A program made the position numbers and the translations under genes. Positions 33,743-41,923 of a DNA stretch of 44,875 bases are shown in pieces. Below the pieces are notes generated by a model that did not search any database, was not told the origin of the DNA, and saw only the letters and a program-made list of their open reading frames with translations. The stretch is from Hyphomicrobiales bacterium (GTDB lineage: Bacteria; Pseudomonadota; Alphaproteobacteria; JAPOUT01), in the NCBI GenBank assembly GCA_026708545.1, contig JAPOUT010000071.1, positions 1-44,875 on the forward strand. The letters are read 5' to 3'. Numbering within the stretch: the first letter of the stretch is position 1; each line of letters opens with the position of its first letter.

Positions 33743-36298
33743 ATGCCTACTCGCTTCATTACTTCTGTGCTTGCTCGCCGCCCCCGCATTTCCTTCGGCA
33801 CTTCCACGTGGCGGGTCCTTCTTTACGGAGGGGCGTTTTGCACGCTGGTGGCGATAGTCGGAGGCGCGTGGGTGCTTTACGTGATTTGGGGCTGGCAACG
33901 GCAACTTCCCGACCACAGCTATCTTCTCGAATACGAGCCGCCGATGCAGACGCGCGTTTATGCCGGCGACGGAGCCTTGCTTGCGGAGTACGGGCGCGAG
34001 CGGCGTTTCCATATTCCTTATGACGCGATACCCGACAGAATCATTCATGCCTTTCTTTCCGCCGAAGATCAAAATTTTTTCCGGCACCGCGGCATTGACC
34101 CGAAGGGGATTTTGCGGGCGATGGCGCACAACCTCTCGAATCTGGCGAGCGGCAGGCGCCTGGTCGGCGCTTCGACCATCACGCAGCAGGTCGCGAAGAA
34201 TTTTCTGCTGTCCCGGGAGGTTTCTTTGGAGCGCAAGAGCAAGGAAATTCTCTTGGCTTTATCGATCGAGCGTGCGCTTCCAAAGGAGCGGATACTTGAG
34301 TTGTACCTGAACGAGATTTACCTCGGGTTCGGTTCGTACGGGATTGCGGCTGCGGCGTTCAATTACTTCAACAAGTCTCTGGACGAATTGACGATTGCCG
34401 AGATTGCCTATCTGGCTGCATTGGCGAAGGGGCCTGCGAACTACCATCCGGTTCATGAAAAGGTGCGTGCGCTTGACAGGAGGAACTGGGTCGTTTCGCG
34501 GATGTACGAGGAAGGCTATATTTCCGATCTGGAGGCGACGGTTGCGCGTTCGGCGCCGCTGGAGGCCGAATCGCAGCGCAAGTGGGGGGCGCAATTGTCC
34601 GGGGCGGGGTATTTTGTCGAGGAGATACGCCGGGAGCTTCACGAGGAATACGGCGAAAAGGATTTATACGAGGCGGGGATGCTGGTTCGCTCGACCTTGT
34701 CGCCCCGGTTGCAGAAGATAGCGCAAAGAGCGTTGCGTTCGGGATTGGTTGCGTATGACCGCCGTCACGGCTGGCGGGGGGAGGTGACGAACATTTCCGC
34801 CGACAAGAACTGGCGGAAGAATTGGCAGGCCGCGCTGGGGAACGTGCCCGTTCCGGAAGATTTGGCACCGTGGCGTTTGGCCGTGGTGCTGGAAGCTGCC
34901 GCCGGCGAAGCGAAAATCGGACTTCTCAACAGTCGGCGCGCCGAGGGCATTGAGAGCGGAGTTATTCCTTTCGAGGAAGTCGAATGGGCCGCTCCGTGGA
35001 TTGAAGGCCAGATCACCGGTCCCAGACCGGAGAAGGTTTCGGATGTTCTCGATCCGGGGGATGTCATCTATGTCGAGGCGATCGGGGGAGGTGCGAGCGG
35101 CGTGTCCGCGCGTTATACCTTGCGGCAGCTCCCGGAAGTAAACGGTGCGCTGGTTGCCCTTGACCCGTTTACCGGGCGCGTTCTTGCAATGCAGGGAGGT
35201 TTTTCCCATGCGTTGAGCGAGTTTAATCGCGCGCATCAGGCTCTGCGGCAAACGGGTTCCGCCTTTAAGCCGTTTGTTTATGCTGTTGCGCTTGAGAAGG
35301 GCTACACGCCGGCGAGCATTCTGCTTGATGCCCCTGTCGCGATTGATCCGGGCGAGGGCCTCGATATTTGGAAGCCGGAGAATTACACGCGCAAGTTTTA
35401 CGGACCGTCGACCTTGCGCAAGGGCATTGAGCATTCGCGCAATGTCATGACGGTCCGGCTGGCGCATGCGCTGGGAATTGACAATGTTGCAAGGGAGTTA
35501 CGCGATTTCGACTTGGTTGAGAATTTCCCGCCACTGTTGTCGATGGCGTTGGGCGCGGGAGAATCGTCGTTGATGCGGATGGCGAGCGGCTATGCGACTT
35601 TTGTGAACGGCGGCCGCAAGGTGGAGTTGACCCTGATCGACCGCATCCAGGACAGGTACGGAAAAACGCTGCATCGTTTTGACAGTCGTCGTTGTTCCGG
35701 TTGCTCGAAGGACACATGGCGCGACAGCAGGGAGCCGGTTTTGCACGACGAACGCCCCGAGTTGATGACGCCGCAAACGGCCTACCAGATTGTTTCCATG
35801 CTGGAGGGTGTCGTGCAGCGCGGCACTGCGACCTCGCTGCGTTCGCTGCCCCATCCCGTTGCGGGAAAGACCGGCACGACCAACGAGGAGCGGGATGCCT
35901 GGTTTTTCGGATTTTCGTCCGATTTGGTCGTCGGCGTTTACATCGGTTTTGACGAGCCCCGCCCCCTGGGCAACAGGGAGACGGGCGGAAATGTCGCGGC
36001 GCCGGTGTTTCAAGAGTTCATGGCGCGGGCGCTGGAAGGGCAGCATCCGGTGCCGTTCCGCGTTCCCTCGGGCATTCGCCTGATGCACATTGACTCGACG
36101 ACGGGGGAGCAGGTGTCTCCGGGGTCCAGGGGAAGCATCCTCGAGGCGTTCAAGCTGGATGATTCGGGTCCCAACACGCCGAGCGGGACGGGTTTTGACA
36201 TTCTCAACGATGATTTCATCGGCGGAGGGGAAACGCTTCCGGGACAATTGTTTCAAAAGCCCGGACAATCTTTACTGGGGCTGGATGACGATGCGTAG
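33743..36298 (+). CDS. mrcA: penicillin-binding protein 1A (bifunctional)
   Basis: An 851-residue class A PBP. A short cytoplasmic tail and one membrane helix ('VLLYGGAFCTLVAIVGGAWVLYVIW') are followed by the glycosyltransferase domain ('AEDQNFFRHRGIDPKGILRA', 'GASTITQQVAKNFLL', 'ELYLNEIYLGFGSYGIAAAA'), an OB-like insert typical of PBP1A (about residues 330-450), and the transpeptidase with SxxK 'TGSAFKPFVY' (about residue 505), SxN 'HSRN' and KTG 'VAGKTGTTNEERDAWF' (about 709). It polymerises and cross-links peptidoglycan at the inner membrane. It lies 24 bp after the amidase gene and its end overlaps the prfB start by eight bases. Confidence 0.97.
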   Translation: MPTRFITSVLARRPRISFGTSTWRVLLYGGAFCTLVAIVGGAWVLYVIWGWQRQLPDHSYLLEYEPPMQTRVYAGDGALLAEYGRERRFHIPYDAIPDRIIHAFLSAEDQNFFRHRGIDPKGILRAMAHNLSNLASGRRLVGASTITQQVAKNFLLSREVSLERKSKEILLALSIERALPKERILELYLNEIYLGFGSYGIAAAAFNYFNKSLDELTIAEIAYLAALAKGPANYHPVHEKVRALDRRNWVVSRMYEEGYISDLEATVARSAPLEAESQRKWGAQLSGAGYFVEEIRRELHEEYGEKDLYEAGMLVRSTLSPRLQKIAQRALRSGLVAYDRRHGWRGEVTNISADKNWRKNWQAALGNVPVPEDLAPWRLAVVLEAAAGEAKIGLLNSRRAEGIESGVIPFEEVEWAAPWIEGQITGPRPEKVSDVLDPGDVIYVEAIGGGASGVSARYTLRQLPEVNGALVALDPFTGRVLAMQGGFSHALSEFNRAHQALRQTGSAFKPFVYAVALEKGYTPASILLDAPVAIDPGEGLDIWKPENYTRKFYGPSTLRKGIEHSRNVMTVRLAHALGIDNVARELRDFDLVENFPPLLSMALGAGESSLMRMASGYATFVNGGRKVELTLIDRIQDRYGKTLHRFDSRRCSGCSKDTWRDSREPVLHDERPELMTPQTAYQIVSMLEGVVQRGTATSLRSLPHPVAGKTGTTNEERDAWFFGFSSDLVVGVYIGFDEPRPLGNRETGGNVAAPVFQEFMARALEGQHPVPFRVPSGIRLMHIDSTTGEQVSPGSRGSILEAFKLDDSGPNTPSGTGFDILNDDFIGGGETLPGQLFQKPGQSLLGLDDDA

Positions 36299-37398
36299 CG
36301 AGACGCAAGAGATTATCGAGAGCATTGAGCGTTCCCTTGGCCTTCTAGGGAGGTATCTTTGACTGGGACGGGTTGCAGCGTCGTTTTGAAGAGCTTTCGC
36401 AGACCATAGAGGACGAGAGTCTCTGGGAGGATGCCGAGCGCGCGCAGAAGTTGATGCGCGAACGCGCGAGGGTGGAGGAATACATCAACATGTATCGAGG
36501 CTTGGGCGATCGTCTGCGCGAGAACAAGGAGTTGCTCGTGCTTGCCGAGGAAGAGGGCGACGATGCCGTCGTTGCCGAAGCCGAGGCCGCCCTGCGGGCA
36601 TTGCGTTCGGATGCCTACCGTTGCGAGTTGGAGAGCCTTCTTTCGGGCGATGCGGACAGCGGCGACACCTATCTCGAGATTCATGCCGGCGCGGGCGGAA
36701 CCGAAAGCCAGGATTGGGCGGCGATGCTGCTGCGCATGTATATGCGCTGGTCGGAGTCGAAGGGGTATCGCGTGGGTTTGCTGTCACGCAGTGACGGCGA
36801 GGAGGCCGGCATCAAGTCGGCGACCCTGCTCATTGAGGGATTGAATGCGCACGGATGGTTGAAGACGGAATCGGGCGTGCACAGACTTGTGCGAATCTCG
36901 CCGTTCGATGCCAACGCGCGACGCCATACGAGTTTTGCGAGTGTTTGGGTTTATCCCGTTGTGGAGGAAGAGGACATCGAGATCGACAAGTCCGAGGTTC
37001 GTGTTGACACCTACCGTGCGAGCGGGGCGGGGGGGCAGCATGTCAACACGACGGACAGCGCGGTTCGTTTGACACACATTCCGAGCGGGATAGTCGTGCA
37101 GTGCCAAAATGAACGTTCGCAGCACAAAAACAACGCATCGGCCTGGAAGATGCTATACGCGCGCTTGCGCGAAGCGGATGCGCAACGCCGGCGCGAGGAG
37201 TCGCAGGCGTTGCGCGAAGACAAAGGCGAGATAGGATGGGGCAGGCAGATACGTTCGTACGTCCTGCAACCCTACCAGAAGGTAAAGGACTTACGCACGT
37301 CGGTAGAGACCGGAAACCCGGGCGCGGTGCTGGACGGCGATTTGGACGCGTTTATGGAAGCCGCGCTGGCGGCCCAGGTTGATGCCGTCCGGATCTAG
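36291..37398 (+). CDS. prfB: peptide chain release factor 2, with +1 programmed frameshift
   Basis: RF2, reading UAA and UGA, 368 residues once the frameshift is taken into account. The first frame starts at ATG 36291 (overlapping the mrcA end) and gives 'MRSETQEIIESIERSLGLLGRYL', then stops at UGA 36360-36362. Skipping T36360 continues as 'DWDGLQRRFEELSQ' to 37398. The ORF track shows only the second frame, from a TTG. RF2 markers are the SPF tripeptide 'RISPFDANARRHTSFASVWVYP' (203-205) and the GGQ loop '[18 protein letters not shown]' (247-249). Low RF2 favours the frameshift, so the factor controls its own synthesis. It is the third gene of the amidase-PBP1A-prfB run and ends overlapping bactofilin tail-to-tail by four bases. 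Confidence 0.96.
36347..36363 (+). promoter_or_regulatory. prfB +1 programmed frameshift site
   Basis: AGGGAGG, TAT, CTT, TGA, C: an internal Shine-Dalgarno three bases before the slippery CTT codon and an in-frame UGA followed by C, the same layout as in E. coli prfB (AGGGGG-TAT-CTT-TGA-C). Both flanking frames code the expected RF2 sequence. Confidence 0.93.
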
Positions 37399-37856
37399 AT
37401 GGAGGTTATGGGCTCGTTTATCTTTTGCTGCCTGCGGGCCTGGTGCGCCTGGGTGGAGCCGTTTACATTTGCGTCGATGTGTTTGTTGACGCGATGGCAT
37501 TTGCCCTCGAGGGTTGCGCCCGCCTCCATGGACAGGGAATTGTGCTCGAGGTCGCCTACGACGTTTGCACTTCCCGTCAGATGGAGCTTGTTTGCACATA
37601 CGTCTCCGTTAACCCGCCCGCAGATGGTGACTTCGTTTCCGGTGACAGTGCCGATGACTTGCCCTTTTTCGCCGACGGTAATGCTTTTGGCCCGGACAGC
37701 CCCTTCGACTTTCCCTTCGACGTGAAGTTCTCCGTTGGAGATGAGATCACCCGTGATGCAAAGGTCGGCGGAGAGGAAAGAGGGGATATTATCGGCTTTG
37801 CCGGAATCTTCGACTTTCTGGGGGGGATTACTTTCTTTTTGTGCTTTTCGAAACAT
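37395..37856 (-). CDS. bactofilin family cytoskeletal protein
   Basis: A 153-residue polymer-forming protein. The central beta-helix (about residues 28-125) repeats short turns: 'CITGDLISNGELHVEGKVEGAVRAKSITVGEKGQVIG', 'VTICGRVNGDVCANKLHLTGSANVVGDLEHNSLSMEAGATLEG'. Flexible charged tails flank it. Bactofilins form nucleotide-free filaments on the inner membrane and localise wall enzymes. Its start lies inside the end of the upstream M23 peptidase gene (29-bp overlap), a pairing seen in many proteobacteria and consistent with a scaffold-enzyme couple. AGGCAGG precedes the ATG. Confidence 0.92.
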   Translation of the reverse strand: MFRKAQKESNPPQKVEDSGKADNIPSFLSADLCITGDLISNGELHVEGKVEGAVRAKSITVGEKGQVIGTVTGNEVTICGRVNGDVCANKLHLTGSANVVGDLEHNSLSMEAGATLEGKCHRVNKHIDANVNGSTQAHQARRQQKINEPITSI

Positions 37857-39318
37857 AGTGACCTGCCTTTAAAAAGTTCCAAGGGTTTTGCGCCTTTCCA
37901 TTGACTCGGACTTCATAGTGAAGGTGCGTTCCGGTTGAACGCCCGGACGATCCGATGAGTCCGATAGGCTGGCGCGCTTCGACGGTCTCGCCTTTTTCAA
38001 CGAGGAATCCCGCCAGATGTCCGTATCGCGTGACGACTCCGTTGCCGTGGTCGACGTCGATGGTTCGACCATACGGGCCTTTCCACCCGACAAAGGCGAC
38101 GACTCCGGGAGCGGTCGTAACCACGGGGGACTTGTGAGGGGCAATGAAGTCGAGACCGCCGTGAAAGGCGGGCTTGCGTGTGAAGGGGTCGATGCGCATG
38201 CCGTATGCGCTCGAGAGTGCGAATTCGTTGTCTTCGAAGGGAATGGCGAGCGGAAGGCTTCTGATGAGGCTCTGGAGGTTTTCGAGCCGGCCGAGATTGT
38301 TTTTGATGCGGGCGAGTTGGTGTTCCGCGCTGGGGGCGTATCCGTAGGCGTTGCGCGCGTTCGCATCGGCCTCATCGAGCAGGAGCGGACCGCCCGCGCC
38401 GAAGCCTCCTTCCGACGTTTTGGCCGAAGTAATCGATGCGACGACTTCGGGAGCGAAATGGAGGGGGAATCCCGCCATGGAGAGAATCCTCTCGATCTGG
38501 AAAATATCCTCTTCGATCCACTCCTCCACGGAAGACATGAGATAGGACTGCTCGGTGTCGAGTTCGACGATCGCGGAATCGACGGCGCCGCCCATTTCGC
38601 TGATCCATTGCTCCGTCGTGCCCACGTTTTCCTGGATGGTTCGCAGTGTTTCGGGGAATTGTTTTTGGATGATTCCGTGAAATCCCCGGAAATCTTCGAG
38701 CGGGGCTTTGTCTTCGAAGCGGACGGACATGGGAGCGAGGCGCGAGTGCATGACCGGACGCGCGAAAGACTGCGTCGATGCGACCAGCCGGTTGCTTTTT
38801 TGCGAAGGGGAGGTCAGCAGGCGTTCGGATTGCTGCGCGGCTTCGTCATCCAGGGGGGATTCAAAAGCCCGGTAGCGGTCAAGGGCGGAGTGGAGACGGT
38901 GTTGCCGGGTCTCGAGTGCATCAACGGTATCGAAGAATTTGTGCCGCAGGTTTTCGAATCGCCCGTGCAGATTTTCATAACCGTTGTTGAGTTCATCGAG
39001 CTGGCTGCTTGAAAGATTTTCAATGCTTGCGAGTCTGTTCTCGTATGCGGTGATGGTTGTACGGAGCTGTTCGCGCAGTTCCAGGCTTTTGGAGACATGT
39101 CCCTGGATGAATTTTCCGTGCAACGACAAACTCAGCGACCCGGCCGCGAACCACGCAACGAAGAACATGCCGACAACGGCGATGCACGCCTGCGCCCGAC
39201 TCGACAGTCTGACGAATCGAACCTCTTGGTTTGTCCGGAATAGGATTTGCTTCTCGGCGAACAGGCGCGCCACAAACCTATACATCCGACCGGTGATTGT
39301 CCTGTTGATGCTTTGCAT
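37828..39318 (-). CDS. M23 family metallopeptidase with coiled-coil region
   Basis: About 496 residues. It has a short basic cytoplasmic head, one membrane helix ('AQACIAVVGMFFVAWFAAGSLSLSL'), a long helical/coiled-coil section (about residues 70-300) and a C-terminal LytM/M23 domain with zinc-site motifs 'FHGGLDFIAP', 'VDHGNGVVTRYGHL' and 'GTHLHYEVRVNG'. It probably cuts peptidoglycan cross-links, or activates an amidase. The final H-x-H and H-x(n)-D are intact, so it should be an active enzyme. The track starts at 39354, but a promoter-like -10 (GATAAT) overlaps that ATG, so I prefer the ATG at 39318; 39285 is also possible. Upstream of bactofilin and overlapping it. Confidence 0.9.
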   Translation of the reverse strand: MQSINRTITGRMYRFVARLFAEKQILFRTNQEVRFVRLSSRAQACIAVVGMFFVAWFAAGSLSLSLHGKFIQGHVSKSLELREQLRTTITAYENRLASIENLSSSQLDELNNGYENLHGRFENLRHKFFDTVDALETRQHRLHSALDRYRAFESPLDDEAAQQSERLLTSPSQKSNRLVASTQSFARPVMHSRLAPMSVRFEDKAPLEDFRGFHGIIQKQFPETLRTIQENVGTTEQWISEMGGAVDSAIVELDTEQSYLMSSVEEWIEEDIFQIERILSMAGFPLHFAPEVVASITSAKTSEGGFGAGGPLLLDEADANARNAYGYAPSAEHQLARIKNNLGRLENLQSLIRSLPLAIPFEDNEFALSSAYGMRIDPFTRKPAFHGGLDFIAPHKSPVVTTAPGVVAFVGWKGPYGRTIDVDHGNGVVTRYGHLAGFLVEKGETVEARQPIGLIGSSGRSTGTHLHYEVRVNGKAQNPWNFLKAGHYVSKSTKRK

Positions 39319-39352
39319 ATGTTCTACCGAACTTTGTTGAACTGAAGGCGCC

Positions 39353-39381
39353 ATTATCTACGATATTTTCTCCATATGCAA
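39353..39381 (-). promoter_or_regulatory. predicted promoter of M23 peptidase-bactofilin operon
   Basis: On the minus strand, TTGCAT, a 17-nt spacer and GATAAT. The -10 overlaps the furthest upstream ATG of the peptidase ORF, which argues for a later start codon. Confidence 0.42.
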
Positions 39382-39702
39382 TAGGATTTTTTGGAGAATT
39401 AGCGTTTGAAAAGCGCCGGTAAGCCGTTGGAAACACCGAGGCGCTTTTTGGGCCGGTCTGCAGGCACTGCCGGGCAAGACCCGGTTCGCCGAAGATGCAG
39501 TCTTTTTGCTTTTAATTCGCTCGGTTACAAGGTTTTCGCGGCGTTTCGGCGGTGTCCGGTCGGCTTCAGAGGGTCCGAAAACCGGTGGAACGGGGCGATT
39601 TGTTCGAATTGAACGGGACTTTTGGCGGAAATGTGAATAGCGGCGGAATTCCTGAATTTCGGGCGGTTGCAAGCCCAGACAGGATGCCCAAAAACCCCAC
39701 GG
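39382..39702. other. intergenic stretch, no gene supported
   Basis: About 320 bp. An ORF (39358-39672, minus) spans it but is Arg/Pro-rich, lacks a ribosome-binding site and overlaps the M23 promoter. I see no convincing feature. Confidence 0.4.
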
Positions 39703-39897
39703 TTATCGCTTGCTTTTCATGATGTTGAGTATAAAAACATCGTGCTCTCTTCGATGAGCTTCGATAAAAGTGTCAAGTTTAATGCCAACCTTTTCGATAT
39801 CGGTCTTGATTGACGATATGCGCCCTGACAAATGCCATACACCGGCTATGACAGCCACTATTACGGTGAATATGATTGACATTGTCGGTATCAGCAC
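39703..39897 (-). CDS. small single-pass membrane protein
   Basis: A 64-residue protein with a GTG start and an excellent ribosome-binding site, GGAGG seven bases upstream, which is the main reason to call it. One membrane helix is at residues about 5-24 ('TMSIIFTVIVAVIAGVWHL'), followed by a helical, heptad-like segment ('ISSIKTDIEKVGIKLDTFIEAHRREHDVFI') and a basic end. This resembles in outline small coiled-coil membrane proteins of phages and toxin systems, but I recognise no family. It stands alone in an accessory stretch between the M23 operon and ridA. Confidence 0.65.
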   Translation of the reverse strand: MLIPTMSIIFTVIVAVIAGVWHLSGRISSIKTDIEKVGIKLDTFIEAHRREHDVFILNIMKSKR

Positions 39898-40450
39898 TTC
39901 TTTGCCTCCGTTGCAGTCGGACCGCGCTACGGGTGACTCGAATCATTTACATGAATCAAATACCCGCGTCAATCGTAAGCGCACGGGAATCCCGTTGCAA
40001 GTTTTCCCTTATCCGGACATGGAGTAGTTTGGATACGGCATCCGCTACACGATTTTGTCAGGGGTTTGAGTAGCAAATGACTCAAAAGGTGATTCGGGTT
40101 GATTCCCCTGTAACATTCCTTCATCGCCGGAATTATCCCTTTAGTTATACTGATTCGCCGGGTAGTATTAGCCTTGCCCTGATGACAAACCCGCAGAACC
40201 GCCTGTATTGCAGTTAGAGACGCTTGATTCGGTCTCCACAGCCCGCCTATGTTCGGGTTGCTTGCTCGTCCGGAGGCGTTTACGGGTCTGCCGGGCTGTT
40301 TCGGTGAGTAGGCGCAATACTTCGGCGCGTGTAAATGTTTCTTTACTTGCGAAATCGGCCATTGACGATTCGACTTTACCAAGCTTTAATCACGGGTATG
40401 GCTATTGGTTTAGTCAAATCACAAATAAATATTATCAAAGGAGTAGAAAC
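39898..40450. other. accessory intergenic stretch
   Basis: About 550 bp with no confident gene apart from the weak candidate at 40168-40362. GC is uneven, and AT-rich at its right end just before the small secreted-protein gene. No transposase, att site or tRNA was recognised. Confidence 0.4.
40168..40362 (-). CDS. possible small basic protein (weak)
   Basis: 64 residues beginning 'MADFASKETFTRAEVLRLLTETARQTRKRL', an amphipathic helix-like start that looks coding, followed by a low-complexity tail. It has no good ribosome-binding site and no recognised family, and it overlaps other short ORFs. Listed only because its N-terminal half looks protein-like. Confidence 0.22.
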   Translation of the reverse strand: MADFASKETFTRAEVLRLLTETARQTRKRLRTSKQPEHRRAVETESSVSNCNTGGSAGLSSGQG

Positions 40451-40705
40451 ATGAAGACAATACTGACGACAATCTTCGTAATTGCCGTGATGGTTTTTAC
40501 GTTTAACACGAACCTTGTAATCGCAATTGAAGGCAAGACACCCACTTGTGTTCAAAGAAACGCTAATGGTGATTGTACAAAAACTAGATGGGTGGAAAAC
40601 GAAGTTGACAGACTTAATGACCCCGACCAAGCAGGCAACGAAAACGAAGTGGCCGATTCAAGTGGCGAGGGTGCCGCATCGGCAGCACAGGAAAGCGACC
40701 AGTAA
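40451..40705 (+). CDS. small predicted secreted protein
   Basis: 84 residues with a clear signal peptide ('MKTILTTIFVIAVMVFTFNTNLVIA') and a hydrophilic mature part with two cysteines ('KTPTCVQRNANGDCTKTRW'), then an acidic Asn/Glu/Ser-rich tail. The track ORF starts far upstream; the ATG at 40451 has AAAGGAG seven bases ahead, nearly ideal. A strong intrinsic terminator follows 45 bp after the stop. Start, signal and terminator together make this a real monocistronic gene of unknown function. More AT-rich than the core genes. Confidence 0.75.
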   Translation: MKTILTTIFVIAVMVFTFNTNLVIAIEGKTPTCVQRNANGDCTKTRWVENEVDRLNDPDQAGNENEVADSSGEGAASAAQESDQ

Positions 40706-40749
40706 TGGCGTAATCCCCTAACTGCGTCCATTACTTGGGGGCGCAAATC

Positions 40750-40790
40750 AAATCCCCGATTCTGTTAAAATCAGTGTCGGGGGTTTCTTT
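40750..40790 (+). terminator. intrinsic terminator of the small secreted-protein gene
   Basis: AAATCCCCGA pairs with TCGGGGGTTT (one G-U wobble) across a 17-nt loop and runs into TTTCTTT on the plus strand. This is a convincing rho-independent terminator. Confidence 0.75.
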
Positions 40791-40801
40791 AAGGAGAAAC
40801 C

Positions 40802-40918
40802 CTGGCCGAAAAGAAATATTCACAAGAAACGGCTAGGGGTTTATTTGATTCTGTTTATCTGCGTAGAAAAGGTCTTGTGATTCTGCCGTTTTTGCCCCGT
40901 CTGTCCGGTTCGGTATAG
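40802..40918 (+). CDS. possible 38-residue peptide with CTG start, or gene remnant
   Basis: AAGGAG at 40791-40796 is followed after five bases by CTG-GCC-GAA-AAG, reading 'AEKKYSQETARGLFDSVYLRRKG' and on to a stop at 40918. It is too short for the track. The composition looks protein-like and the ribosome-binding site is good, but CTG is a rare start and no family is recognised. A remnant of a longer gene is equally possible. The same stretch can fold into an imperfect stem, AAACCCTGGCCG with CGGCTAGGGGTTT (40797-40842). Confidence 0.25.
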   Translation: MAEKKYSQETARGLFDSVYLRRKGLVILPFLPRLSGSV

Positions 40919-41058
40919 GCTGCCGGGTTTTGCAGTCTCGCAGCCACCGGCGCATCCGTCCGTTTGCCGGTATCAGTAATCCGTTCCAAATACGAAACAA
41001 ATCCCGGGCTGAGTTGTAGTGGCCGAATTAACGGATTACGGCGGTTGGGACACGAACC

Positions 41059-41086
41059 TTGAACGAATCCGTCAAAATTGTAGTAT
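41059..41086 (+). promoter_or_regulatory. predicted leaderless promoter of ridA-DUF1489
   Basis: TTGAAC, a 16-nt spacer and TAGTAT, then TTTCCC and the ATG. The -10 ends 6 nt before the start codon and no ribosome-binding site is present, so the message should begin at the ATG. Confidence 0.48.
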
Positions 41087-41092
41087 TTTCCC

Positions 41093-41488
41093 ATGCGAGG
41101 AGAGAGAATTTTTTCCGGGTCGGTCTACGAGGAGAAAGCGAAATACGCGCGTGCCGCGGTGATCCCGGACGCGGGAGGGGACTGGATATTTGTTTCCGGG
41201 ACGACGGGTTATGATTACGCCACGATGGCGATTGCGCCCGATGCCGCCCGGCAAGCGCGACAGTGCTTTGTGAACATTGCGGCGGCGCTGCGGGAGGCCG
41301 GCGCGAGCGTTGACGATGTTGTACGGATTCGAGTCTATCTTGCAGACAGAAAAGATTTCGAAGCCGTCGCCGTCGAAGTTGCCGCATTCTGCGAATCATC
41401 CCGTCCCGCGAATACGACGGTCATTGCTCCGTTGGTCGATGAAAAGATGCGCGTCGAGATTGAAGTTACCGCCCGTCGTTCCAAATGA
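41093..41488 (+). CDS. RidA family protein
   Basis: A 131-residue Rid-family protein: 'GSVYEEKAKYARAAVIPDAGGDWIFVSGTTGYDYATM', 'ARQCFVNIAAALREAGASVDDVVRIRVYL' and 'PANTTVIAPLVDEKMRVEIEVTARR'. The conserved Arg in 'KMRVEIEVTA' is at the position that binds the substrate carboxylate in RidA deaminases. Family members hydrolyse reactive enamine/imine intermediates to ketoacids and ammonia. The subgroup with 'VSGTTGYDYATM' is not the archetypal RidA, so I give no symbol. Its stop overlaps the DUF1489 start (ATGA). No ribosome-binding site upstream, in keeping with the leaderless promoter. Confidence 0.9.
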   Translation: MRGERIFSGSVYEEKAKYARAAVIPDAGGDWIFVSGTTGYDYATMAIAPDAARQARQCFVNIAAALREAGASVDDVVRIRVYLADRKDFEAVAVEVAAFCESSRPANTTVIAPLVDEKMRVEIEVTARRSK

Positions 41489-41907
41489 CTCTGCATTTGG
41501 TGAAATTATGTGTCGGGGTTGAAAGCGTTGCGGAGTTGCGCTTTTGGCAGGACAAAAGGGTGAAGGAGGGCGCGCCCCGCGGGTATCCCCGTCCTCCCTA
41601 TCATACAACCCGGATGACTCCGCGCCGTCGCGAGGAACTCCTCAACGGAGGTTCGTTGTATTGGGTGATACAAGGATGGATGTGCGTTCGCCAGCGTCTC
41701 GAAGACGTTGTTCCGTTTGTTGACGGGGAAGGGGTTGGTCGCTGCCATTTGGTGCTGGCGAGGGATTTGGTTTTGGTTGATCCGGTTCCGCGCCGTGCAT
41801 TTCAGGGCTGGCGTTATCTTGCCGGTGCGGATGCGCCCGCTGATTGCGGCGCTGTCGAGAATGCCGGCTCCGGTTTGGGGGAGGAATTGGCGCGGTTGGG
41901 GTTGTGA
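41485..41907 (+). CDS. DUF1489 family protein
   Basis: A 140-residue protein: 'MTLHLVKLCVGVESVAELRFWQ', 'HTTRMTPRRREELLNGGSLYWVIQGWMCVRQRLEDV' and 'RCHLVLARDLVLVDPVPRRAFQGWRYL'. This is the DUF1489 pattern of alphaproteobacteria; function is unknown. It overlaps the RidA-family gene by four bases and is therefore translationally coupled. It ends 16 bp before the convergent panC stop. Confidence 0.93.
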   Translation: MTLHLVKLCVGVESVAELRFWQDKRVKEGAPRGYPRPPYHTTRMTPRRREELLNGGSLYWVIQGWMCVRQRLEDVVPFVDGEGVGRCHLVLARDLVLVDPVPRRAFQGWRYLAGADAPADCGAVENAGSGLGEELARLGL

Positions 41908-41923
41908 GCCTTGTTTGCGGGTG

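Noticed and set aside
39969-40382. 137-codon minus-strand ORF
   Set aside because: Composition is not protein-like, there is no ribosome-binding site, and it overlaps a better small candidate.
41040-41070. T-arm-like GGTTCGTGTCC on the minus strand, possible tRNA or att site
   Set aside because: The flanking stem bases do not pair and no acceptor, D or anticodon arms could be found.
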